Assembly: GCA_015680685.1 (NCBI GenBank)
Contig: MNCI01006820.1
Location: 349,839 to 413,838, forward strand
Length of the DNA stretch: 64,000 nt
DNA from: Gnetum montanum
Lineage: Eukaryota > Streptophyta > Gnetopsida > Gnetales > Gnetaceae
Direction of reading: 5' to 3'
Shown: one piece after another, positions 54,713-64,000 of the stretch
Position numbering within the stretch: position 1 is the stretch's first letter
How the letters are laid out: every line of letters begins with the position of its first letter
Notes under the pieces: generated by a model
What the model saw: the letters and a program-made list of their open reading frames with translations, nothing else
The model's database searches: none
Told to the model about the DNA's origin: nothing
Translations under genes and position numbers: made by a program

Positions 54713-55889
54713 CATGAATAAGATCAAATTTTGAAGGATTTTCTTGAAATTAATGATGTAAAGTAAGGACATTGTCAAGTATTAAGATATCCTAGGGTAA
54801 TTTCATTGATTCAAGAGGCACTCGTAATGATAATGATGTGAATGTAGCAATTAAAAATTTGGCAGTTATGAAGAAAAGAGAATGTAATGGTACATTGGAA
54901 CGTTAAAATTTTGAGGGATAACAAAAGGGAAAGAAAATGATGAAAAATTAAGCTGAGGGTACGAAAATTATGTGTTTGAGCTAGAGAATTAGTGAAGATT
55001 ACAAAAAATTACACAAGTGGGTCCTCCCCAAAGTAGGTTTTAACCTATTATGCCATTGTGTAACCACACTTAAAGTGTCCATGGGTACTAGAAGGGTTAA
55101 ATGTAATCTGCACTAACTCCACAAAACACACACATGTAAATATCACCGAAATGAGATGAAAACTCTATGCTACACGGGCCATGAGCTACAATTACATGAA
55201 CAGTGAGATGAGGCAGAGTATAGAAAAGGATCGTAGAGATTGGGACATGAGGTATATGACCTAGGGCACAATGAATCCTGCGTGAAAAGCATGATTAAGG
55301 TGTCATTAACCCCATCGTTCCAAGATCAGGACCAAGTCCATCCTTCTAAACAGTGACATCGCATTGTTTCATCCCATGATGAACAACTATGAGAGTACCA
55401 TAACAACAAGGCATACGATCACTTGGCGTTTTATGGAAGGGAGGAGTGACTTTTGTTTTGTAGCACTTTTAATTTATTTTTCTTTTCTCTCTTTTTTCAC
55501 TTTACTGAATCCAGAGAAGCCGCCAACCTTCAGGCATGGATGCATGTATTTCCAGTGGGACCCCCTAGAATAGCTTTTGATTTTTGAGTGCCCTTTTGAT
55601 TACTCTTACTCCCATTTTTCATTAGATCTATAAGGATCTTAGTACAACCATATTGCATGATAACTCCCACAGATGTCACCAAAGAGAATCCACAAGTCCC
55701 CTTGATGTCACACCCTAATCATTCTCTATTAGTCCATCCTTCTTCATTCTAGGTACAATGAACACAAAATTAATTTTAAGTTTAAAAATTTCAAGAATAT
55801 CACTGTACCCTCAAACAGAACCTCTTATTTGTAGAATGGATGAGTGGGTGTAATGGACTCACTGTTCCAAATAATTGACCACTCATGAC
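54713..55889 (-). other. E5 conserved non-coding spacer
   Basis: Very close to the E1 spacer (ACACAAGTGGGTCCTCCCCA at about 55013, CCCCTTGATGTCACACCCT at about 55700, ACAACAAGGCATACGATCAC at about 55403). No reading frame. Confidence 0.55.
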
Positions 55890-57074
55890 TTAATAACATA
55901 GGACGCCTTTGATGTTGAGAAGGCTTTTCACTACTGTTGATAGTAGTAGCACAAGTGTTGTTCGTGGGTTGTTGCTATCGCACAAAAACCTTAGGAATAG
56001 TTGGTGGCATTGTGGAAGGAGGGAAAGGATGAGAATGTTGAAAGTTAGGAGGAATGTAAGGTGCATAAGGTGGTGGTTGTGTTGGAGATATGGGATGATA
56101 GTATTGTGGTGAGATAGAGTATGTTGGCCTAGTTGAAGAAACAAGGTGTTGAACGTGATAAGCGTTTGGATTCGGATAATATGAAGGGTGTCTCCAGTCT
56201 AAGGGTGGACTCCCCCATGACTGGGATTGTTACCACTGTGATCGAACACAGTATCTTTGTATGGACTCTGGATGTAACGTGTTTCCCCAATGCTCATGTA
56301 GATGTAACAAGATTGGGCACTGGACTTTGGGGTGTTCGTATAGGCATATGTTGCATTCATACATATGATTAGCAATTGAGCACTTATTCCCTTTATTCTT
56401 TTTCTCCGAATGTCTAATGTTTTGTTTTGCTTCTTGGGTTGTCAAAACTGTATCTCCAATGATGTTGATATATTCTCCACACTTTTGATTTATCCATTCC
56501 AACATCTTATTGATCTTTACCTCGACTTCTTCTAATGATTGTTGTATTAGCAAAGATGATGTTTCCACCTTTAGAATTGTTGATTTCTCCTTGTTATGAT
56601 CAGGGACCTTTGTTGAGTTGTGATTTTGGTCCTGTTGATGTTTTTCAAAACTCTCCCATGTAGCTAATTCTCCTTCTTCTTTTGCTACCCTTTGAATAAG
56701 CTCTTGAATTTGATGGATTCGTAGGGCATATAGTTAACCTTGGGCATACGTTCCTAAGGTCTCTCTTGTTTCATTACGTAGCCCATCGATGATATGGTAC
56801 ATTAGCCTTTCCTCAGAAAACCCATGGCCTGGACAGTTGTTTAACAGTGAATAATATCTTTCTAAGGCCATGTCCAAGGGTTCATGTTTTGCTTGTTTCC
56901 ATCCTTGGATTTGTTTCCTCAAGGCTGACACTCTTGCGTAGGTTTGATATTTTTCGTTAAAGACCTCTACCATTGTTGACCAGCGTCGTATTGAATTTGG
57001 TTTTAACGATCTATACCATACTTTAGCTTGGTCAACGAGTGTCATAGGAAAGAGCTTAAGTTTTTTCCAACTGT
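55890..57074 (-). pseudogene. E5 gag, start deleted
   Basis: Capsid block 57045-56734: QAKVWYRSLKPNSIRRWSTM, YQTYARVSALRKQIQGWKQA, and ALERYYSLLNNCPGHGFSEE followed by RLMYHIIDGL. Next block 56568-56230 has CNICLYEHPKVQC (CX2CX3HX4C). A Pro/His-rich tail runs to about 55900. The first ~60 capsid codons present in E1 are gone: the sequence passes from TTTTTTCCAACTG straight into LTR sequence at about 57075. Confidence 0.75.
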
Positions 57075-57139
57075 TATCGCGGGGGATGCGATATCATGGT
57101 GGACACGATATCGCAGCCTATGCGAATCACGTCTCATCA
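57075..57139 (-). repeat. E5 5' LTR remnant
   Basis: Matches the outer ~65 bp of the 3' LTR (GCGGGGGATGC, GATATC, GAATCACGTCTCATCA). It retains only the start of U3 with part of the palindrome cassette. Confidence 0.8.
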
Positions 57140-58360
57140 CCAAGCTTGAGGAGTTGCTCAATCTCCTCTTTGATAATTTTCTTAAGCCTACCTCTTTGGT
57201 TTAATGGATGAAACTATATAGATTCTATGTTGGCATATCCTTGGGTCAATTCCTATCAACTCATGATATGACCAAGCAAAGGTTGTTGACTATTTGTTGA
57301 TGACCTCCACCAACTTCTTTTTCTAGGAAAGAGTAAGATTGAAATTGATGATGATTGGGTTGTCATTGTTTAGAAAGACATATTCCATTCTAGCCTATAG
57401 AGTCTTCAACTCAAGGGGCTCTTATTTAAAGCTCTTAGGGATGTCTACCTCTCCCCAATTGGTTTCATCATATTCAACATAGGCACTTGTGAGGCTCTCA
57501 GTTTGTTCCATGCATAATGTTGAGCTACTCTTTATTTTAGCTATTATCCACTAGATGTCCTCTTATTTTTTGGCTTTTGCATACAAGCACCTTTGAACCT
57601 CTATGACATTGGCACACTACTTGCATGTTGTGAGTGTTGTACTTTTGATGGTCCATAATTTTTGCACATAGTGACACCTTGTGTCACTGTACGTGATGCA
57701 TGGAACATGCTTCTTTTCTATTTTTCCAAATTCATTCTCCATGGAGATATTCAAGGAGAGGTCTCTGATTCCCAATTGTGCATCAATCGTACTCAACCAA
57801 GCTCTTTCCATAATGATAGAAAATTTTCCCTTATAGCTATCTACTCATATCACTAGGAAGTTAATAGGATATGACCACCCACAAATGGTGGTCACATAAT
57901 ATCCTCCACTAATCCCAATAAGACAGTGATGGAATGATCAACTAACTCTAGGAAAATGTTACTATTCTTGAGTGGAGGCAAGTTTTAGGCTTTGTACATT
58001 TCTTGTGAGATTAAATTAACACTAGAACCTAAGTCTAGAAGAGCCTTGCAAGGTTCATTTTCAACAATTTGTAAGTAAATGAGGGGACTCCCAAGATCAG
58101 ATGGCTTCCTAGGAGATGGTCAACCTTTATCCAATTAGTGATTGCATGGATCAACATTATAGTATGCACTTTAGGAGGTGTTTAGTTTGGAGGGATCTCA
58201 AAAGACATTGCAGAGGAAAAAGAAGAAGAAATAGGGTTAGTAGTTGTAGGTGTTTATAGGGGCTTGGTAGGATTGTTGGTTTTGAAGAAGGGTCTTTTTT
58301 AAGGCTTAGTATCAAAACCACTTTGTTGGGAGGCCAGCTATAAGTTCACAATCCTTGTGC
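57140..58360 (-). pseudogene. E3 RT start and protease region
   Basis: 57140-57300 resumes RT-region sequence (AAGCTTGAGGAGTTGCTCAATC). Around 58060-58020 the minus strand codes CKALLDLGSSVNLI, the DLGSS form of the Athila/Tat protease motif with its catalytic Asp intact. The surrounding frame has stops. Confidence 0.65.
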
Positions 58361-60718
58361 CATTTCTTTGCTATGGTTGGGCTTGTATTTTACCCTACAT
58401 TGATGGAGTAGGTGGCAAAGGAGTTGAGGATTGAGGTGTAGGAGTAGAAGGATGAAGAGGGTAATAGGAAAACATGAAGTCCCTCTTGAATATGGTGCTC
58501 TATAATATTTAGGAGGATAGTAGTGGTGCTATAAAGAAGTATGACTAAAAGAGTCACATGGTGAAATGGATTGTTGAACATAGTACCCATATAAATTTAG
58601 CTGATGGTGAGGGTATTCCTACCTTAATGATGGCATTCCCCATGACTGTGGGTGTTGCCATTATTGGTACTACTCATGCGGTTGAAGTGACACTCCACTT
58701 GGATAGTAGGCTTTTTTGTGGAATTGTGTATAGTTACCTTGAGGATAAGGCAACTTTCTAGGTACTTGTCATTTTTCCAAGCAAGGATTTAAAGTGTACA
58801 CCCCGGATTCCTGCAAGTGTGATATAATTGAACAACATCCCTTAGGATGTTCATATTGCTAAATGTCACATCCATTGTCATCTATTTCAGAATCCACAAC
58901 ATCTTGCACTGCAACAACTTTTCCCTTATCCTTCTGATGGGAATGTTCAACTTTCTTCTTTCTCCTTTTGTCATGACTACTACCTCCTTGCTCTTTCTTC
59001 TCCTTAGCAATCCTTAGAGCTGTTAGGAATTTTTCATCCAAGGAATCCCACATTTTATCAACCTTGGCTAATATTTCAAATATAGATTTTCGTATCAGAA
59101 AGGTTTTTCATTGCACCACTTCATCAAGTGGTGCGTCCTCCTTATTGTCACAAAATCAGACCTCCCTTTTGCAAATGAAAGGGTCCCAATTTTAATCATC
59201 TGTACTTTCCCTTTTCCTTAGCTCACCTTCTTCCTTAGCTACCTACTCAATTAGGCTTTGGATCTAATGGAGCCTTAGCTCTAAAAGCCTCCCTTGGGTA
59301 TAAACCCCAAGAGTTCTTATTTTTGTTCAAATCCCATCTAAGATATAGTGTCACTATTCCCTTTAAGAATAGTCATGGCTTGGGAATTAGTGCAACAAAG
59401 AGTAATACCTATCCATGGCCACATCCAAGGACTCATATGTGCCTTGTTTCCAACCTTGGATCTACCTTCTTAATTTAGACACTTGGAAGCACGTCTAATA
59501 TTTATCATTGAACAACTCAAGCATTGTACTCCATCATCAAATTGATTTTGATTCCAAGGACTAGTACCAACTTTCAACTTCCTTGATGACTATTATAGGG
59601 AACAACAATTTTTTCCATTTTTTCTCTACATTCTTTAAGGAACATGCATCGTGAAAGGCTTGGAGATGATTTTGTGAATCAAAATTATATCCCCCTTTGA
59701 ACTTAAGGATATTATTCATGTCCAACCATTTGATCCAGCTATCCTTCACATGCCTTGTTGGTATCCTCATAGCCTCTGCAATGTTCAACATGTTTCTAGT
59801 TGTAAGTAGAGGCTCATCATAGTCATGGCCCATATGATGGCCAAGATGCCTATGATGTCCTTTGTTATTTCTTCTTCCTCTGTGGTGGGCCTCCCTTAAT
59901 TACCCACACCCTTGTGCTCTACTATTTCAATGAGATCTACAATCATCTTTGTCCCATCAGTCACCTCCATCACAATCTCTTGCTTTGTGGCTTCAGTTGG
60001 AGTTGGAGGAGCAAGATGATGAAGATGATGAAGGCAAAGAGGAAGGAGATCCAACACTAGAATGATGCCTACTACTCCCTCTTCTTTGGTCCCTACCACG
60101 ATCACCATGTTTGTTGTTATCATGGTGCTTATCATTGTTCCTACCTTGACTCCCTCCCTTTAAAGCCCCATGATCATGGGATCCATTCTTCCTAAAACCA
60201 AGATTATCTATAGTGGACTATAGACACTAATTGAGGGCCTCCTCATTAAGGAGAGGAGGAGAGTCAATGTATTGGGATGTTCTTGAGAAGAGGTCTTCTC
60301 CTTCCTTTTGGCTTAGTAGGAACAGGGGGTTTGTGAACCGTTTGCCTTTTGATGCCTCATAGCGAGCTTCCATCTATTGATATTTCTTTCTCTATGCCTC
60401 TATGGGATGATAATCTCTATAGGAATGATCTTGCTCCTCATACTCTACATTGAGTCTTATGATGAACAATCTCATGAGATTGTGGGGTAACATTGCAGGA
60501 ACTGATTAATCAGGAGAAAACATGATGTAGACCTTCATGTCCCTCCACTATATTTGTTCATTCTAGTGTAGGATGAAGGTGAAATCTAGAGTGTAGTCAT
60601 CTAGATGCATGTAGACCACTTTGCATTATTGGGGCACGGGTGATTTTGGGCCTTCTTGCCTTGGTTTAGAATTGTCGACAAATGGTGGCAAAGAATCTTC
60701 CTTGAGAGAAGAAGCCAT
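58361..60718 (-). pseudogene. E3 gag
   Basis: Starts MASSLKEDSLPPF at 60718. KVVYMHLDDYTLDFTF is shared with E2 and E7. A Gly/Ser/His/Asp-rich stretch (60180-59990) comes before the capsid core, where MNNILKFKGGYNFDSQNHLQ and AFHDACSLKNVEKKWKKL are in block 59833-59561. The decayed knuckle (C-D-I-stop-Q-Y-E-H-P-K-G-C) is at about 58875-58835. Block 59053-58859 has KKVEHSHQKDKGK. Many stops. Confidence 0.7.
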
Positions 60719-60845
60719 GTTAGTGTTTAGGAAACAATGTGCTTTTAGGAATTTTTTATTATATTAATAATTTTAGCTTTAATTCTTTTAACACATCATT
60801 AAGTGATTTGCCTAATGTCCTAGATAACACACATAACTAACTAGA

Positions 60846-60865
60846 GTCCCTGAAAATGGTGCCAA
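60846..60865 (-). other. E3 primer-binding site, tRNA-Asp type, decayed
   Basis: Minus strand TTGGCACCATTTTCAGGGAC directly inside the 5' LTR. Confidence 0.65.
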
Positions 60866-61706
60866 TGATAAGTAGCAAGTAGTCCCTACACCCAACCATA
60901 CAAATCACTAGCATTCACTAAGTGATTCAATTGAATTCCATAGACTTTAGCTCTCTAAGTACACATTATCTAGGTAGTAAACTGAAGGACATCTTAGTTC
61001 CACTTGTGGAGGTACAATGATATGGTTAAGTGTAACTAAGGCACATGATTTGTGTAACTTTTATATTTTTATCTATTTATCCTAAGTGTGAAAATAAAGT
61101 GCTTAAATGCTAACCAATCTAGTAGCTATCAAATTTCTTAAGCTAATCCTAACATAAGAATCCATTCCCACTTGATGTATACATCCTAAACATGCCTCAA
61201 CACTATTGGGTTACCAAGCATAAATGCTACTGGGATTACCAAGTGTTAATGTATGCTCAAGGTGGTTGTACTTATATGCATAAATTATTCATATCCAACT
61301 AATTAATTAATGTGCATGAATTTAAATTGCATAATAGTAAAGTGCATTAAAGTAAACATTATGGTAATTCCAAGGGCTATAAGGTTTATTAAGAAGTTTG
61401 TCTTTATTTTTGTTCACATGGAAGTGTCCAAGTATATCAATGTTCGAATAAAGATCTGTATACTTCTCAACTCCTATTGTGGACACTTTTAGAAAATATT
61501 CTAACTATTACGGGAATAAATTGCAAGAGCTTCACTATGCTACTAAATGAATGAAGTCATAAATGTGATGGGTGGATGCATTTATATAGGTAAGATTTGA
61601 CACTTCGTTGATGTGTATGCATCAACACATCACATTGACGGGTACACATCAATGGGATCATCTTGATGCATGGCCATTGATACTACCCAATAATGATGAT
61701 TCATCA
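60866..61706 (-). repeat. E3 5' LTR
   Basis: 841 bp, TGATAAGTAGCAAG to ...GATTCATCA, paralogous to 35867-36765. TATA 61581-61590 (minus CCTATATAAA). Cassette 61601-61690 with GATGCATG, CATCAATGGG and CATTGACGGG motifs. Confidence 0.8.
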
Positions 61707-61904
61707 CCTACTTTTAGGAGCTTCTCAACTTTCTTTTTGATAACTTGTTTTACTTTTGGATTCAACCTAGTGGTTGTCATTTGGGCTTAATGGTCAAATT
61801 GGTATAGATTCTGTGCTAGCATATGTAAGGATCAATCCTTGTTATTTCATGATATGACTAAGAAAAGTTAGTTGACTATTTGTTCACAACTTTCAATAAC
61901 TTAT
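61707..61904 (-). pseudogene. E6 fragment D: RT start
   Basis: CTTTTAGGAGCTTCTCAAC and TTTTTGATAACTTGTTTTAC correspond to 57145-57180 of E3 and 29555-29600 of E2. E6 pol is cut again here by E7; its remainder is outside the window. Confidence 0.6.
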
Positions 61905-62762
61905 GATGAAGCATCAAAGTATCGTATTAACGTAGCGTTTGCTATGTTTATGAGGCCCCATCGACATAGCTCCATAATAAAGTCTATAAATATGTGCTTA
62001 CTCGCTATGTTTATGGCATGTCTTATCAGAGGCTTAGCAAGGTTCTTGTAGTTTGTCCATTTGAGAGTTAGAATATGTTCTAAGTGCCCACAACAAGAGT
62101 TAAAAGTATATGGATCTTTATTTGAGCACTTATGTACTTGAGAATAGCAATATGAATGACAATAAAGATGAGCTTTTTAATCAAACCTTGCAGCACTTGT
62201 AAATAGACTGATTATTTATTTATGCATTTAATATTTCATGCAATTTCTTTTAATTATTTAAGTAATTAATTAATTAATTAGGATAAACTAAAATAAGCTA
62301 AGCTAGATTAAGTAGTGAGTAATTAAGCACATAAGTACGACCACTTCAAGCATGCGCATGACACTTGATAATCCCAATAATGCTTAACATTTGGTAACCT
62401 AGCAACATTATCCATGTTCAAGATATGTATGTTAAGTGGGACTAGATGCTTATGTTAGGATTAGTTAAGGTGTAGTTAGTTAGATTAAATTAGCAATTAA
62501 ATTACTTCATTCCTTTCATCCTTTATTTTAAGCACCCAAAACATAAACCATAAAAATAATAAAAATCATATGCCTTGATTACACTTAACCATACCGTTGC
62601 ATATCAAAAGTGTAATTGGGAATACAACGAATGAATGTTTGGACAAGTTCACTTCCTAGAACCAGTGTACTTAGAAACTTAAGATCTACAAAATTCAACT
62701 AGATTGCATGTGAACACTTGTAATTCATATGGCTGGGCATAGGGTATACTCACTGCTCATCA
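61905..62762 (+). repeat. E7 5' LTR
   Basis: 858 bp, TGATGAAGCATC to ...CTGCTCATCA. Cassette 61922-61972 (CGTAGCG, GCTATGTTTATGAGG, CCCCATCGACATAGC), TATA 61983-61991 (CTATAAATA). GCTATGTTTATG recurs just after the TATA. Confidence 0.8.
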
Positions 62763-62782
62763 TTGGTGTCGTTGTCAAGGAC
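62763..62782 (+). other. E7 primer-binding site, tRNA-Asp type
   Basis: TTGGTGTCGTTGTCAAGGAC directly after the LTR. Confidence 0.75.
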
Positions 62783-62925
62783 CTTTAGTTTGTTAGGTAT
62801 GCTATCTAGGATTTAGTGAAAAATTATTTAACATCATTAGAATGAACCTTAAAGTCATATCATATATCAAAATAACTACAACAATTATAAGAAAGCATAC
62901 TACATTTCTTGTCTTCTAATATAAG

Positions 62926-64000
62926 ATGTCTTCTTCTCACAGGAGTGATTCTTTGCCTAAGTCTAATGGAATAAATTGGTAGGTGGCCCAACAGTACAAA
63001 GTGATATATGCTCATCTTGATGAGTATGTACCCAATTTCACCTTTTTCCTACACCAAGATGAACAATTGTGGTGGCGAAGCATGGAAGGCAACATTATGT
63101 TATTGTCCAATCGATCCATTCTTGTGATGCTCCACCAAACTTTGATGTAGTTGGGCATCTAAGGACTTCATGCTGAATATGTTGTGTAGGATAGTCACAT
63201 AAGGGATTATGATTCCAATGATGCACAATGTTTGAGGGATCGACAACTAGAGAATCATTACAAATCTGCGAAGGGGAATTGGTCCAATGATTCTCCATTC
63301 TTAATGTATCAAAAAGATGGTGGAGAACCCTTTTCTGGGGATTTTCCATATAGAGAGACTCCTCTCTTTGACTTTGATGAAGGAGGTTAAAACCAAAACT
63401 TGTAGTCCACGAGACATAATCTTGGTTATGGCAAGAACAAATCCCATGATAAAGGGGGATCCAAGGAGAAGAGTCATGGCAAGGATGCAAATAAGTAGCA
63501 TGGTCACAATCATGGTTACAATCATCAAAGAGGGGATGGCAATCACTGTGATGGTGCTGGTCCTCCTTCCTCTTCACCTTTATCATTATATTCTTCCTCT
63601 TCTGGCTCTAAATGCAATTAGAGGGGATGCAATCATGATGGAGATGATTGATGAGACTGAGATGATCGTAGGGATCATTGGGTAGGTTAGGATCTAGGGC
63701 ACAGGCATTGAAGAGAGGCATGTCACCATGAAAGAAGGGGTAGTAGAGGGCATCGTAGGCACCAAAGTCATGGCTACAATGAGCCTTTGCTCACCACTTG
63801 AAGCATGCTAAACTTCACAGAGGCAATGAGAATTCTGACAAGGCATATGAAAGATAGCAGAATTAAGTGATTGGATATGAACAACATTCCCAAATTTGAG
63901 GGGGGATATAACTTCGATCCAAAAAATCATCTTTAGGCTTTTCACAATTCCTGTGCCCTACAAAACATAGAAAATAACTAGCAAGAGCTCAAGTTGTTTT
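62926..64000 (+). pseudogene. E7 gag, partial
   Basis: Starts MSSSHRSDSLPKSNG at 62926. KVIYAHLDEYVPNFTFFLHQ and a His/Gly/Lys-rich stretch (about 63440-63560: HDKGGSKEKSHGKD, HGHNHGYNHQRGDGNH) match E2 and E3 gag. The capsid start (GGYNFDPKNH) is near 63900. Stops are present. Overlapping frames in 63095-63685 are shadows. Confidence 0.65.

Larger units (their letters stand above)
50392..57139 (-). mobile_element. E5: pol-less Athila-like element in the E3 RT
   Basis: 3' LTR 50392-51286. The 5' LTR is reduced to its first ~65 bp (57075-57139). The duplication CCAAG is intact at 50387-50391 and 57140-57144, so both outer ends are original. The interior has gag (truncated at its start), spacer, internal promoter, accessory ORF and PPT, but no pol. 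A deletion removed most of the 5' LTR, the PBS and the gag start. Same subfamily as E1. Confidence 0.85.
35867..61706 (-). mobile_element. E3: Athila-like element, split by E4 and E5
   Basis: 3' LTR 35867-36765, 5' LTR 60866-61706. Minus order: PBS, gag (60718-58360), protease (about 58040), RT start (57400-57140), E5 insertion, RT end (50391-49600), RNase H, integrase (to about 47900), spacer, internal promoter (46400-46350), accessory ORF (45930-44603), E4 insertion, accessory ORF end (38206-36830), PPT, LTR. Flanking 5-mers are CCAGC (35862-35866) and CCTAC (61707-61711), a decayed duplication. Removing E4 and E5 leaves about 12.7 kb, a normal Athila size. Confidence 0.8.
61905..64000 (+). 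mobile_element. E7: plus-strand Athila-like element, runs off the window
   Basis: 5' LTR (61905-62762), PBS and gag are present; the rest is beyond 64000. It lies in the E6 RT fragment. The 5 bp before it are ACTTA, which a 3' flank would have to repeat. Confidence 0.8.

Noticed and set aside
63095-63685. Overlapping frames on both strands in E7
   Set aside because: Shadows of the His/Gly/Lys-rich stretch of E7 gag, which reads in a different plus-strand frame.

Overview
The window looks like nuclear DNA of a land plant with a large, transposon-laden genome. It holds one conventional intron-containing plant gene, for the ethylene-pathway enzyme ACC synthase, in a sea of decayed LTR retrotransposons. 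The LTR pairs differ mainly by C/T and G/A changes, as expected of old, methylated insertions. A gymnosperm-like genome would fit, but the sequence alone does not prove a lineage. Runs of N (20514-20729) and single Ns (28474, 54250, 54366) show it is a draft scaffold.

Layout. 1-4500: left edge of a minus-strand LTR retrotransposon (gag-like ORF, PBS, LTR from 586 with a TATA box and palindrome-bearing tandem repeats), a copia-type LTR edge with an initiator-Met PBS at 2564-2575, and four tRNA-derived SINE copies at 3507-4433. 4500-13600: a lower-repeat island with the ACC synthase gene (7230-9157, minus strand, four exons, 489 aa), its promoter (G-box, TATA-like sites) and MITE-like inverted repeats on both sides. 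13600-64000: one large nest of related Ty3/gypsy elements of Athila type. The grounds are a PBS matching tRNA-Asp, an Athila-like gag core, a DLGSS-type protease and an extra ORF between pol and the 3' LTR.

Nest structure, where E labels are mine. E6 (minus) is the host, now four fragments. E2 (minus, 21341-34189, gag-pol-accessory ORF) and E1 (minus, 13803-21200, TSD AGGCC) sit in its integrase. E3 (minus, 35867-61706, gag-pol-accessory ORF) and E7 (plus, 61905 to beyond the window) sit in its reverse transcriptase. E3 was itself split by E4 (plus, 38207-44602, TSD ATCAC) and E5 (minus, 50392-57139, TSD CCAAG). E1, E4 and E5 have gag but no pol and look non-autonomous. E1 and E5 keep the accessory ORF; E4 has a different 124-aa ORF in that slot.

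The most striking observation is regulatory. Each LTR starts with TGATGA, then about 100 bp of short palindromic motifs peculiar to that family, then a TATA box. In E2 and E5, and more weakly in E3, a second copy of the same kind of cassette plus TATA box lies inside the element, 250-440 bp upstream of the accessory ORF. E2 carries CATCGATG/GGCC motifs at both sites, and E5 carries CGTGATATCGCG motifs at both sites. This suggests a dedicated internal promoter whose binding sites co-evolve with those of the LTR, possibly controlled by an element-encoded factor.
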